64,000 nt of DNA from Haliscomenobacter sp. (GTDB lineage: Bacteria; Bacteroidota; Bacteroidia; Chitinophagales; Saprospiraceae): NCBI GenBank assembly GCA_016713275.1, contig JADJPL010000012.1, forward strand, positions 124,001 to 188,000, given 5' to 3'. Made by a program: the position numbers and the translations under genes. Under the pieces are notes generated by a model that made no database searches, was not told the DNA's origin, and saw only the letters and a program-made list of their open reading frames with translations. Positions 47,078 through 56,078 of this stretch are shown in pieces; the stretch's first letter is position 1; each line of letters starts with the position of its first letter.

Positions 47078-47263
47078 AGGTTCTTTTTGTTTGGATACGA
47101 ATCATTCCTAAAAACGCGTTTTGCAGTGGAAAATTAATCTTTTTCCCGATATTTCGTCGAGATCGCCTTTGGTGAGTATGCCTGGTAAAATCAATCAATA
47201 GGGGAGGGGCCTGGCTCTTCTTTTCCGTTTATTTATTGATTTTTAACCAATTTTTAATACCGC

Positions 47264-48133
47264 ATGTTACTCCAAAAAACAGCCTCCACCCTGGCTGGAC
47301 TGGCGATTTGCCTTTCCTCCGTTTTTTCCCAAAGCAGTGTGTTCACCGGAACCTTCCTCAACGCGTCCAGCACCATTTCGGTGCAGTACAAACAGGTCGG
47401 AACCGCTTTTCATGGATTGATGCAGTCGTCCGACGGCAGCAATTTTGCGATCAAAGCCACGGTGAAAGGAAACCAGATGACAGGCACGATTTACGGCGCC
47501 ACCGGACCGGTTGCGTTCACCGCTACCGCCGGCGCCAACGGCATAACGGTCAGCTCGTCGGGCTTCAGCGATTTTTTCTACAAAACCAGCGCCACCCACA
47601 ACCTGGCGGGAGTGGACCTCACCCCCTACTTCGTCGCGCCAAACGGCAACGGGGATTACGACTACAGCTACTCCCAAAGCAGCAACGGCCAGGCTTCTGA
47701 AAGCAGCCGGACTTCCACCAATACCGGCGGCTCTGCCGTCAATAGCCCGTACCCGGCCTACAACGACTCGCAGTTGTTCGGCCTCATCGCCGGGAGCCAG
47801 CTGGTGTACTACACCCGCACCTCGTACGTCAACGACAATACCGCCAGCTCCATCACCTACGTCAATTTCTGCGCCAACGGCAAGTTTCAGATCAATTACG
47901 ACGGGTCCTTTGGCGTAGAGGGCTATGGCGGCAACGCCCAGGGCGCCACTTACGGGCAGAATTCCGGCAAGTGGCAGCTGGTTTCCTACCAGGGGCAGCC
48001 TGCAGTGTTCCTCGCCTTCAACAACGGGACCACCAGCGTCAACGCCGTCATTAAAAGCAATCTGGTCGCGGGCCGCTGGCGCGTGGGCAATACCCAATAC
48101 GCCCTGGTGCGCAATAAAGTGAGTTGCCGGTAA
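47264..48133 (+). CDS. Secreted protein of unknown function (289 aa)
   Basis: Signal peptide MLLQKTASTLAGLAICLSSVFSQ. The mature half has beta-rich SSVFTGTFLNASSTISVQYKQVGTAFHGLM and VKGNQMTGTIYGATGPVAFTAT. A Ser/Asn-rich linker (YDYSYSQSSNGQASESSRTSTNTGG) joins a second domain with TYVNFCANGKFQINYDGSFGVEGYGGN and SGKWQLVSYQGQPAVFLAFNNG. This resembles small lipocalin-like or DUF-type domains of secreted Bacteroidota proteins. No family assigned. Confidence 0.75.
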   Translation: MLLQKTASTLAGLAICLSSVFSQSSVFTGTFLNASSTISVQYKQVGTAFHGLMQSSDGSNFAIKATVKGNQMTGTIYGATGPVAFTATAGANGITVSSSGFSDFFYKTSATHNLAGVDLTPYFVAPNGNGDYDYSYSQSSNGQASESSRTSTNTGGSAVNSPYPAYNDSQLFGLIAGSQLVYYTRTSYVNDNTASSITYVNFCANGKFQINYDGSFGVEGYGGNAQGATYGQNSGKWQLVSYQGQPAVFLAFNNGTTSVNAVIKSNLVAGRWRVGNTQYALVRNKVSCR

Positions 48134-48489
48134 TCGTAAATCCCCTTCGTTATTGCAGAACGGTCCAGGATACATGCAGGCAATCTTTCCCTTATTTTTA
48201 GGGAAAATTACAAGGGACCCCTTAGATAGACTAGACTTGTTGCTCTGGCTTTCTTATGAAGCTAATGTTATAAGAGGGGTACATGCCCGCTGTCCGGTAC
48301 TCAATTTACGTACTTGACCCAGAGGCTTTGGCCTGGACTTTTGCCCTCCGCCAAAGGCGGAAAGGGCCCCCTTTTTGGGTTTTTGGGCGAGCAAAAAGAA
48401 CAACGGCAGGGGCAAAAATGGCATTCCAAAGCGTTGAAATACCTTCTTTAAACGGGGGGCTTTTTCTTACACCTAAAAACAAAACCAAT
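48134..48489. other. Intergenic region with hairpins and a dispersed GGGCGAGC repeat
   Basis: TTTCCCTTATTTTTAGGGAAA (about 48187-48207) is a terminator-like hairpin for the preceding gene. TTTTTGGGCGAGCAAAAA (48377-48394) matches, inverted, the hairpin inside the nested MITE at 40283-40312. A long frame before 48490 is open but looks non-coding. Confidence 0.6.
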
Positions 48490-49827
48490 ATGGACCGCAG
48501 ACATTTCATCCTCACTGCCGGCGCGGCCGCAGGCGGAATGGTGGTTTCCCCTGCCGGCGCGCTGGCGCATCTGGCCCGGAGCGGCAAAAAGATCCGCATG
48601 GCTATGGTCGGCACGGGCGTGCGTGGGATCAGCATGTGGGGCAAAGACCTGCTGGCCGAGTACGGCCACCTCGTCGAGTTCGTAGGCTTGAGCGACATCA
48701 ACCCCGGCCGGCTGGCCTACGCCAAAAAATACATGCAGGTCAGCTGCCCCACCTTTACGAATTTCGACGAGATGATGCGCCAGGCCAAACCCGACGCTCT
48801 GATGGTCACGACCGTGGATGCTACCCACGACGAGTTCATCATCAAAGGGCTGGAGCAGGGCGTCCACGTCATCACCGAAAAACCGATGACCACCGACGAA
48901 ACGAAATGCCAGGCCATCCTCGACGCGGAGCAGCGCACCGGCAACAAGATTACGGTAGCGTTTAATTACCGCTACTCGCCCCACCGCCTCAAAATCTACC
49001 GACTCCTGCGCGAAGGCGCGGTGGGGAAAATCACCTCGGTCGATTTCCACTGGTACCTCAACACCTCGCACGGGGCCGACTACTTCCGCCGCTGGCACCG
49101 CCTGCGCAGTAAAGGCGGCTCTCTGTTGTTGCATAAATCGACCCACCACTTCGACCTGGTCAACTGGTGGCTGGAATCCGAACCTTCCGAGGTGTTCGCC
49201 TACGGCAAACTTGAGCACTACGGCAAAAACAACGCCTTCCGCTCCACCCACTGCCGGGCCTGCCCCCATACCGCCAATTGCAAGTTTTTCTGGGACATGA
49301 CCAAAAGCGAACACCTCATGAACCTCTATGCCGCCAACGAGGGCCACGACGGCTACCTGCGCGACGGCTGCGTGTGGAAAGAAGACATCGATATTTTCGA
49401 CAAGATGGCCGTTACCGTGAAATACGCCAACGACGTGCAGATGAGCTATTCCCTGACCACCTACTCGCCCTACGAAGGGTACCGCATCGCGTTCAACGGG
49501 ACCGAAGGCCGCCTCGAAGCCTGGATCAAGGAAAGTCAGCCCTGGGAAGCCGAGCCTTACGACGAACTCCGGCTCACCAAAAACTTTGGCAAAACCGAAC
49601 TCATCCAGATACCCCACCGGCAGGGAGGCCATGGAGGAGGCGATAAGCTGATGAAAGATAAAATCTTCGGCGTTACGCCCGAAGATCCCTACCGCCAGTC
49701 CGCCGGTTCCAGAGACGGCGCCATGTCCATCCTCACCGGTATCGCAGCCCGAAAGAGCATCGACACCGGTCTGCCCGTGAAGATTGGGGCGCTGACGAGC
49801 TTGCAGCCCAAGGCGGAACGGGGTTAA
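48490..49827 (+). CDS. Gfo/Idh/MocA-family oxidoreductase with twin-arginine-like leader
   Basis: Start at ATG 48490 giving MDRRHFILTAGAAAGGMVVSPAGAL, a Tat-type leader; the open frame upstream lies in repeat DNA. 445 aa. Rossmann motif MAMVGTGVRGISMWGKD, the EKPMTTD signature (Lys-Pro, catalytic Lys), then the Gfo/Idh C-terminal sheet with HKSTHHFDLVNWWLE. A cysteine-rich insert CRACPHTANC may bind a metal. It stands next to the sialic-acid locus and its GntR regulator, so a role in oxidising or isomerising a sialic-acid derivative (compare YjhC/NanOx for 2,7-anhydro-Neu5Ac) is possible, but those are cytosolic and shorter. Its end overlaps the convergent gntR stop by 4 bp. Confidence 0.85.
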   Translation: MDRRHFILTAGAAAGGMVVSPAGALAHLARSGKKIRMAMVGTGVRGISMWGKDLLAEYGHLVEFVGLSDINPGRLAYAKKYMQVSCPTFTNFDEMMRQAKPDALMVTTVDATHDEFIIKGLEQGVHVITEKPMTTDETKCQAILDAEQRTGNKITVAFNYRYSPHRLKIYRLLREGAVGKITSVDFHWYLNTSHGADYFRRWHRLRSKGGSLLLHKSTHHFDLVNWWLESEPSEVFAYGKLEHYGKNNAFRSTHCRACPHTANCKFFWDMTKSEHLMNLYAANEGHDGYLRDGCVWKEDIDIFDKMAVTVKYANDVQMSYSLTTYSPYEGYRIAFNGTEGRLEAWIKESQPWEAEPYDELRLTKNFGKTELIQIPHRQGGHGGGDKLMKDKIFGVTPEDPYRQSAGSRDGAMSILTGIAARKSIDTGLPVKIGALTSLQPKAERG

Positions 49828-50528
49828 AACAAGCGGGCAAACTGGCTTTCCAGGTGATTGCGCATCGCGTTGCGCAGCATCTCGGCGGAGCCGTGTTCGA
49901 TCGTGTGCACAATCCCTTTGTGCGACACGTACTTGTTCTTCGATACCGGCTTGCCGAGCAGGCCGCTGCGGTGCACGTAATCGAACAACGGCAGGAGCAG
50001 CTTTTGAAATTTCTTCATCGTTTCGTTCCCGGTGATCTCGTAGAGCTTGCCGTGAAACCGGGTTTCGTGCTCGATGTTAAAGGCCAGGTCTTGCGACAGG
50101 TCGGGCTCCACGGCGACGATGGTTTTGAGCTCCTCGATGTCCTCTTTCGTCACCCGGGCCATGATGAGGTCGGCCATTCCGATTTCCAGCACGAGCCGGA
50201 ACTCAAACAGGTCGCGCAGGGTGTCTTCGTCCAGGGCTTTAGGGATGAGGGATTTCTCCAAGACGGCCATCAGGTCGGGGTTGGCCAGCACGGCCCCTTT
50301 CTTTTTCTTGGTTTCGACCAGTCCGATCATGCGCAGGCGCGACAGCGCCTCCCGGATCACCGTCCGGCTGACGCCCAGGGAGTTGGCCAGTTCGATCTCC
50401 TTGGGGATGGAATCCCCTGCCTTGAAGTTATTCTCGATGAGGTAATCAACCAGTTTTTCTTCCACCCGATCTACCAACGAGCTATTGTCTATGGTTTTCA
50501 GGCTCGATTTCAAATCCAGCAAGTCCAT
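49824..50528 (-). CDS. GntR-family regulator, FadR/FCD subfamily (NanR-like role)
   Basis: 234 aa. Winged HTH at residues 17-80 (DYLIENNFKAGDSIPKEIELANSLGVSRTVIREALSRLRMIGLVETKKKKGAVL) followed by an all-helical FCD effector domain with the acidic/His metal set (EFRLVLEIGMADLIMARV, EHETRFHGKLYEI, HKGIVHTIEHG). It is divergent from SusC of the sialic-acid locus. Palindromes ATGTattACAT (just before its own start) and ATGTcatACAT near the susC start are likely its operators. Ligand probably Neu5Ac or ManNAc-6-P (inference). Confidence 0.9.
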   Translation of the reverse strand: MDLLDLKSSLKTIDNSSLVDRVEEKLVDYLIENNFKAGDSIPKEIELANSLGVSRTVIREALSRLRMIGLVETKKKKGAVLANPDLMAVLEKSLIPKALDEDTLRDLFEFRLVLEIGMADLIMARVTKEDIEELKTIVAVEPDLSQDLAFNIEHETRFHGKLYEITGNETMKKFQKLLLPLFDYVHRSGLLGKPVSKNKYVSHKGIVHTIEHGSAEMLRNAMRNHLESQFARLF

Positions 50529-50533
50529 GTTTT

Positions 50534-50544
50534 ATGTATTACAT
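50534..50544. promoter_or_regulatory. GntR operator near gntR start
   Basis: ATGTattACAT, a perfect palindromic arm of ATGT-N3-ACAT, 6 bp upstream of the gntR ATG. Same form as 50980-50990; suggests autorepression. Confidence 0.65.
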
Positions 50545-50907
50545 GTTTAGATTTTTTCTAAAAGACAAAACCGCCTCTTGGTGCGTTTTCCGGCGAAGCA
50601 GCCGGCGAGTTAGTTGCCGGTAACCTCCAGGGGCGGGCTTTCTGTCGAAAGGCTCCTTGCTCAAAGCATTCAAATATAGGCTTTTTTTTAACGCGCGGGC
50701 ACAAAAAAGCGCCCCGGGCTGCAGTTGTCATTTTTTTGCTTTTGGTTCTTTTTTAGACGATTTCCCGGACTTCCGTACCGGCATTAGAGTGTTTTTTTGC
50801 CTGTCCGGCCTGACGGCCAGGAGGTGGGTTTTTATTTGTTTAATTTAATTAGCTGATTTTTAGACTATTGAAAATAAATTCGATCTGGTTTGGCGATAAA
50901 ATTCAAT

Positions 50908-50990
50908 ATGTCATACAAATTATCCGAGTTGAAAATTTGGCCGAATGAGATATGTGCCTATCTTTAGCCAAAAGTTATTATGTCATACAT
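50908..50990 (+). promoter_or_regulatory. susC promoter flanked by two ATGTcatACA operators
   Basis: ATGTcatACAA at 50908-50918 and ATGTcatACAT at 50980-50990. Between them TTTG (50936-50939) and TATCTTTA (50959-50966) are 19 bp apart, close to the Bacteroidota -33/-7 consensus. Operator 2 lies just after the expected transcription start, a repressing position; the ATG follows at 51003. Confidence 0.7.
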
Positions 50991-51002
50991 AAAAGAACGA
51001 TA

Positions 51003-54000
51003 ATGGGAAAAGGTTCACTTTGCAAATTGCTTTTTACTTTTCTCCTTTTGGCCGGATGTTCTGCACTCCTGGCTCAGGGAGTAGTGATTACCGGCGTCGT
51101 CACGGACGGCGAGTTTGCCACCCCGCTACCTGGGGTGAACATTGAAGTCAAAGGAAAAGGCGTTGGAACGCTGACGGATGAGAACGGAGGGTTTTCCCTG
51201 ACCGCCGAGCCTGCCGACGTGCTCGTATTCAGTTTCATCGGGTATGCGACGGTTGAAATCGCGGTGAACGAACAGCGGATCATCAACCTGGCCCTATTCC
51301 CCGAAGCGACGAAGCTCGGCGAAGTGGTGGTGGTCGGTTACGGCACCCAGTCGCGCGCCAACGTCAGCAGCGCTATTAGCAAGCTCGACAAGGAGGTTTT
51401 GAAAAGCGCGCCGCGCTCCAACGTCGGTTCTGCGCTGCAAGGCTCGGTTTCCGGCTTGCGGGTCATCAACAACTCCGGTACGCCGGGGGCTGCTCCATCT
51501 ATTTTGCTTCGTGGCGGGGCTTCCATCAACAGCCCGGGCTCGCCTCTGGTGGTGATCGACGGGATCATCCGCACGTACAATGACATTTCGCCCGACGATA
51601 TCGAATCCATCGAGCTGCTTAAAGACGCCGCCGCCACTGCGATTTACGGCGCACGGGCCAACAACGGGGTTATTCTGATCACTACCAAACAGGCAAAAAC
51701 CGGAACGGCCCAGGTCTCTTATAAGTACGTTCGCGGCGTCAATACCGATCGCAAAGACTACGAATACCTCAACGCCAAGGACTTTATCTACTACTCCCGT
51801 CTGGGACACCTCAACTCCCAGCGCACCCTGGCGCAGGTCAACTCCCAGCGGGGCTTCGGCTTATCCACCAACGCCGCCGACCTGGCCTCGTTCGATATCC
51901 GCAAGTACGACGCCTCTACCGCCCCGCTCCTCCAGGTGGGATGGGACACCATCGCCGACCCGTACGGCGGCACCATCATTTTTAAAGACCACAGTGGGGA
52001 AGTGAAGGATATTATTTTCCGGAATTCCAATACCAACGACCATTTCGTCAACGTCACCGGCGGGAACGACCGGGGCAAATACTACGCCAGCTTTAACTAC
52101 TACGACGAAAGCGGGATCATCGTCGGCTCGGATTATAAACGCTATACCGGAAACATCAACGGATCATACAAAGTAAGTTCCAAACTGGAGGTCGGCACCG
52201 CCGCGTCGTTTTCCACCTCGTCCCAATACGGCGTCATCTCCTCCGAGGTCAATACCTTGTACCGGAATATCGCCATCTGGCCTACGTTCAACCCCTGGCT
52301 GGACTCCCTCAAGACCAAGCCCAACCCGGGGAACGGGAACGCCGACGGAAACCCGCTCTACTGGCTGGACAAGACGGTGCGCCGAAACGAAATCAACCGC
52401 ATCACCGGCAACGCCTCGGTCAAGTATGACATCCTGAAAGGATTGTACGCCAAAGTAGCCGGCAGCGTTTACCTGGCCGAAAGTATCAACGAATCGTTTA
52501 CCAAAGCGACCCAAACGTATTCGCAGATTTTCGCCAATCCGCAGGTGTTTACGACCACCCGGCCCGCTTCCTGGGCCTTCTCAAGGGAATTCCAGACCCA
52601 GTTCAACGGATTGCTGAACTATTCCGGAACCATTGCCAGCAAACACAACATCGACGCGATGATCGGGGCTGAGTATTTCGACGAAAAAGGTCTGGGGTCT
52701 CAGGTTTCCGGTACCGGAGCGCCAACCGACGATATTCCTACCGTCAACGCTTCTACCTTATTTGCTGCCGGAAGCAACTTCAGTTCCAAATCCGAATACC
52801 GGATCATCTCCAATTTTGGACGGATCAATTACAACTTCGACCGCAGGTATCTGATCTCGCTGGTGCAACGTATGGACGGGATCTCCAGCCTTGCCGAAGA
52901 CAACCGCTGGGGCTTTTTCCCGGGGATGTCTGCCGGATGGAATATCCACAACGAACCGTTCTTTAGCTCCAGCGCCATCTCGAACACGCTGTCCACCATC
53001 AAGCCGCGCATCAGCTACGGCGTCAACGGAAACGTTGCCGGTATCGGCAGCTACGAGGTACAGGGCGCCTACGGCGCTCAGGGCAACTACAACGGCAGCC
53101 TTGGATTCCTCAATACCGGCGTCATCAACGGCGGCTTGCGCTGGGAAAAGAGTAAAACCCTCGACATCGGTCTCGACCTGGGGTTGTTTAGAGACCGCAT
53201 CTCCCTGATCTTCGACTATTTCAACCGCGAAACCAGCGACTTGCTTACCAACCTCACCCTGCCCAGCTACACCGGCTTCTCTTCGATCCGCACCAACCTG
53301 GGCACCTTCCAGAACCAGGGCCTTGAATTCGCCGTCAACGCCAACGTCCTCCGCACCCAAAGCGGGCTGTCGCTCGACGTGAGCGCCAACCTGTCTAAAA
53401 TCTCCAATAAAATCCTGGAACTACCCTTCAACGGCAACGAAAACAACCGCCAGGGAGGATTCCAGGTCTACGATCCCGCCCAGGGCAAAGTGATCTGGGT
53501 AACCGGCCTGCAGGAAGGCCAAACCCTGGGCGAAGTATACGCCTTTAAACAAGTCTCCATCTTCCAGACGGCGGAAGAGGTGCTCCGCATCGCGGGCCGC
53601 CGCTACGACGCCGTGGCCAACATCACCGGCCCCGAGCTCGCCTTTGGCGCAGGGAAAATCACGCCGGGCGACGTGAACTTGGAAGACGTAGACCAAAACG
53701 ATACCATCGATTCCCGCGACCAGGTCTATATCGGCAACATCAACCCCAAGATCTTTGGCGGATTTTCCACTACCCTTTCCTTCAAAGGGTTCCGTTTGTA
53801 CTCCCGCTTTGATTTTGCCGCCGGTCATGTCCTGTACAACGACCTGATGACCCGGACTCTGGGCAACTATCAGGGGACGTTCAACAACCTCGACCTGATC
53901 AAACGCGGATTTTCGGGCGACAATTCCAATACCGACATCCTGAAAGTGTACTGGGCCGACCAGGTAGGCGCCCCCAACGGCAAGAAAAACCTCACCCGCG

Positions 54001-54281
54001 CCAACAACGCGAACTCGGTGCTGCAAAGCAACAACTCTTATTACTACGAAAAAGGAGACTACATCGCCTGCCGGGAAATCACGCTTTCCTACGAGTTCAA
54101 CCGCAGCCTGCTGGCCAAAACCAAATTCCTGTCGCAGCTGACGGCCTACGTCAACGCCAACAACCTGTTCTACCTCACCAAGTTCTCCGGAAATTCTCCC
54201 GAGCCTAAATCGAACGGGATTTTCGCCGGTAACTACCCAACTCCAAGATCCTTTGTTTTTGGGGTGCAGGCATCCTTTTAA
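51003..54281 (+). CDS. susC: SusC-like TonB-dependent transporter of the sialic-acid locus
   Basis: Start at ATG 51003 (MGKGSLCKLLFTFLLLAGCSALLAQ); an upstream in-frame ATG at 50952 lies within the promoter. 1092 aa. CarboxypepD-like domain (VVITGVVTDGEFATPLPGVNIEVKG), TonB-box region LGEVVVVGYGTQ, plug domain with GSPLVVIDGIIR and LLKDAAATAIYGARANNGVILITTK, then the beta-barrel ending FVFGVQASF. Paired with susD 25 bp downstream. Substrate presumably a sialylated oligosaccharide or sialic acid, judged by the following nan genes. Confidence 0.95.
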   Translation: MGKGSLCKLLFTFLLLAGCSALLAQGVVITGVVTDGEFATPLPGVNIEVKGKGVGTLTDENGGFSLTAEPADVLVFSFIGYATVEIAVNEQRIINLALFPEATKLGEVVVVGYGTQSRANVSSAISKLDKEVLKSAPRSNVGSALQGSVSGLRVINNSGTPGAAPSILLRGGASINSPGSPLVVIDGIIRTYNDISPDDIESIELLKDAAATAIYGARANNGVILITTKQAKTGTAQVSYKYVRGVNTDRKDYEYLNAKDFIYYSRLGHLNSQRTLAQVNSQRGFGLSTNAADLASFDIRKYDASTAPLLQVGWDTIADPYGGTIIFKDHSGEVKDIIFRNSNTNDHFVNVTGGNDRGKYYASFNYYDESGIIVGSDYKRYTGNINGSYKVSSKLEVGTAASFSTSSQYGVISSEVNTLYRNIAIWPTFNPWLDSLKTKPNPGNGNADGNPLYWLDKTVRRNEINRITGNASVKYDILKGLYAKVAGSVYLAESINESFTKATQTYSQIFANPQVFTTTRPASWAFSREFQTQFNGLLNYSGTIASKHNIDAMIGAEYFDEKGLGSQVSGTGAPTDDIPTVNASTLFAAGSNFSSKSEYRIISNFGRINYNFDRRYLISLVQRMDGISSLAEDNRWGFFPGMSAGWNIHNEPFFSSSAISNTLSTIKPRISYGVNGNVAGIGSYEVQGAYGAQGNYNGSLGFLNTGVINGGLRWEKSKTLDIGLDLGLFRDRISLIFDYFNRETSDLLTNLTLPSYTGFSSIRTNLGTFQNQGLEFAVNANVLRTQSGLSLDVSANLSKISNKILELPFNGNENNRQGGFQVYDPAQGKVIWVTGLQEGQTLGEVYAFKQVSIFQTAEEVLRIAGRRYDAVANITGPELAFGAGKITPGDVNLEDVDQNDTIDSRDQVYIGNINPKIFGGFSTTLSFKGFRLYSRFDFAAGHVLYNDLMTRTLGNYQGTFNNLDLIKRGFSGDNSNTDILKVYWADQVGAPNGKKNLTRANNANSVLQSNNSYYYEKGDYIACREITLSYEFNRSLLAKTKFLSQLTAYVNANNLFYLTKFSGNSPEPKSNGIFAGNYPTPRSFVFGVQASF

Positions 54282-54305
54282 TTCAATACTTAAACAACCG
54301 AGATC

Positions 54306-55847
54306 ATGAAACATAGCATAAACTATTTCCTGATGATGGCCGTTCTGGTGGGCATCCTGGGCTCCTGCAACGACGAGCTGGATTTAAAGCCCATCAGCAG
54401 CATCAGCGACGCCAACTACTGGCAAACACCCGACCAGTTTGACGCCTTTGTGTCGGGCATCCATGCCCGGTTCAGAAGCCATGTCGGGGTGCTCCAATAC
54501 CTGGGCGAGATGCGGTCGGACATCTATGGCACCGAGCCGGGATCGGCTGGTACCTTCTCCGGAGAAGCCACCCAGGGCGTCGAGCGCTTGTGGCTCCAAA
54601 CCCTGGATATGGACAACCCCGGCGTCAGCAACTTCGGTGGGTTTTACAGCAATATTGTGCAACTCAACCTGCTGATCGACAAGCTCAACAATTCGACCAT
54701 CGTCACCACCGCCAATAAAAATTATTACCTCGGGATTGCCTACGGGATGCGGGCGTTCTACTACTTTCAGATGGTTCGTACCTGGGGCGACGTCGTTATC
54801 CAAACCGAACCGATCGCTTCCTTCGACATTTCCAATTTGTCCAAAGACGCTGCCCCGGCGGCGGACGTGCTGAACCTGGTCAAAGCCGATATCGAAAGTT
54901 CCCTTTCCAGTTTTGGCAGCGATTATTCGTTCCGCACCTCCAAGTCGTACTGGTCCAAAGCGGCTACCCAGATGCTGAAAGCCGAGTTTTACCTTTGGTC
55001 GGCCAACCGGGCCGGCGGAACTGCCGATGCGACTACTGCCCTTACCGCCCTGAACGACATTCAAACCAATATTCCTGCGCTGGCTTTGCGCCCTACCTTC
55101 TCCAGCGTGTTTGCTGCGGGGGCGGCGAACAAAGGCAACAGCGAAATCATCCTCTCGGTACGGTATTTGCTCAACGAAAGCACCATGCCGTTTGCTGGCA
55201 CGTTCTTCCCTCAAACGGCATTATTGGCCAACTACTACGATTCGGTAGGCAACCGCAAATTCGACGTGGCCAAAGACAACTGGGGCGGTCTGCTCCGGGC
55301 GCCGGTAAAATCGTCTACGTTCCGCAAATTCAATGACCTCGACAGCCGGAAATGGTTCTCGATCCAGGGCGCCTATACAAGCCCTTCGGCCGGTACCTTC
55401 GTCATGGCCGGTTGTTTTGTGAAAAAATACGAGGGCGAGCAGGAAGCCGGCGTGCGCCGGTTTACCAATGATTATCCGATTTATCGTTTTGCCGACTTGT
55501 TGCTGCTCAAAGCCGAAGCCAAAGTCATTTTGGGGCAAGATCCCGCTGCGGAGATCAACCTCGTCCGGGCCAGAGCTTTTGGGGCAAACTACAACGCCTC
55601 CGTTCACGGCTACCCCAATCAAGCCATCGACGCCACGCCGAAAGATGCCATCCTGCAGGAACGGCTCTATGAGTTTGTGTTCGAAGGCAAACGCTGGCTC
55701 GACCTGAGGCGGTTTGGCGACCAGTTTGTCTATAAGTATACCAGCGTATTGCCGGCGGAATCCTACAAACTCCTCTGGCCCATCGACCGCAACTCCCTGA
55801 CCAACAACAGGGCGTTGAAACAGAATCCGGGGTATCCTTCGTTCTAG
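54306..55847 (+). CDS. susD: SusD-like lipoprotein of the sialic-acid locus
   Basis: 513 aa. Lipobox LGSC at residues 18-21 (MKHSINYFLMMAVLVGILGSC), SusD/RagB fold with GIAYGMRAFYYFQMVRTWGDV, YRFADLLLLKAEAKVILG and ILQERLYEFVFEGKRWLDLRRFG. It caps the SusC upstream. Its TAG stop (55845-55847) overlaps the first bases of the MITE-like element at 55846. Confidence 0.95.
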   Translation: MKHSINYFLMMAVLVGILGSCNDELDLKPISSISDANYWQTPDQFDAFVSGIHARFRSHVGVLQYLGEMRSDIYGTEPGSAGTFSGEATQGVERLWLQTLDMDNPGVSNFGGFYSNIVQLNLLIDKLNNSTIVTTANKNYYLGIAYGMRAFYYFQMVRTWGDVVIQTEPIASFDISNLSKDAAPAADVLNLVKADIESSLSSFGSDYSFRTSKSYWSKAATQMLKAEFYLWSANRAGGTADATTALTALNDIQTNIPALALRPTFSSVFAAGAANKGNSEIILSVRYLLNESTMPFAGTFFPQTALLANYYDSVGNRKFDVAKDNWGGLLRAPVKSSTFRKFNDLDSRKWFSIQGAYTSPSAGTFVMAGCFVKKYEGEQEAGVRRFTNDYPIYRFADLLLLKAEAKVILGQDPAAEINLVRARAFGANYNASVHGYPNQAIDATPKDAILQERLYEFVFEGKRWLDLRRFGDQFVYKYTSVLPAESYKLLWPIDRNSLTNNRALKQNPGYPSF

Positions 55848-56041
55848 AAGCTATCTCAAAACCCTTTCCAGGGTGTGGGGTATTCCTTAACCCCAGGGCT
55901 CGCAAAGGCTGACGAAGCACTTTCCCCCTTTGAAGGGGGTTAGGGGGATGAAACTTCCGGGAAGCTGTGAAATGGTTTCATCCCCCCGCCCCCCTTCAAA
56001 GGGGGAGAACGCCATATTCTTGAAGTTTTGAGATGGCTTCT
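55846..56041. mobile_element. 196-bp MITE-like palindromic element between susD and nanA
   Basis: Ends AGAAGCTATCTCAAAAC (55846-55862) and GTTTTGAGATGGCTTCT (56025-56041) are imperfect inverted repeats (16/17). Inside, CCCCCTTTGAAGGGGGTTAGG and its complement around 55925 and 55995 make a second hairpin. A disrupted copy lies inverted at 40096-40623. No coding capacity. Position may attenuate expression of nanA and downstream genes relative to susCD. Confidence 0.8.
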
Positions 56042-56078
56042 AATCATTTTACTTTTGAGCTATTTATCCCGACATCGC

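Noticed and set aside
48283..48489. 69-codon N-terminal extension of the Gfo/Idh protein
   Set aside because: Overlaps the dispersed repeat, and the twin-arginine-like leader starts at 48490.
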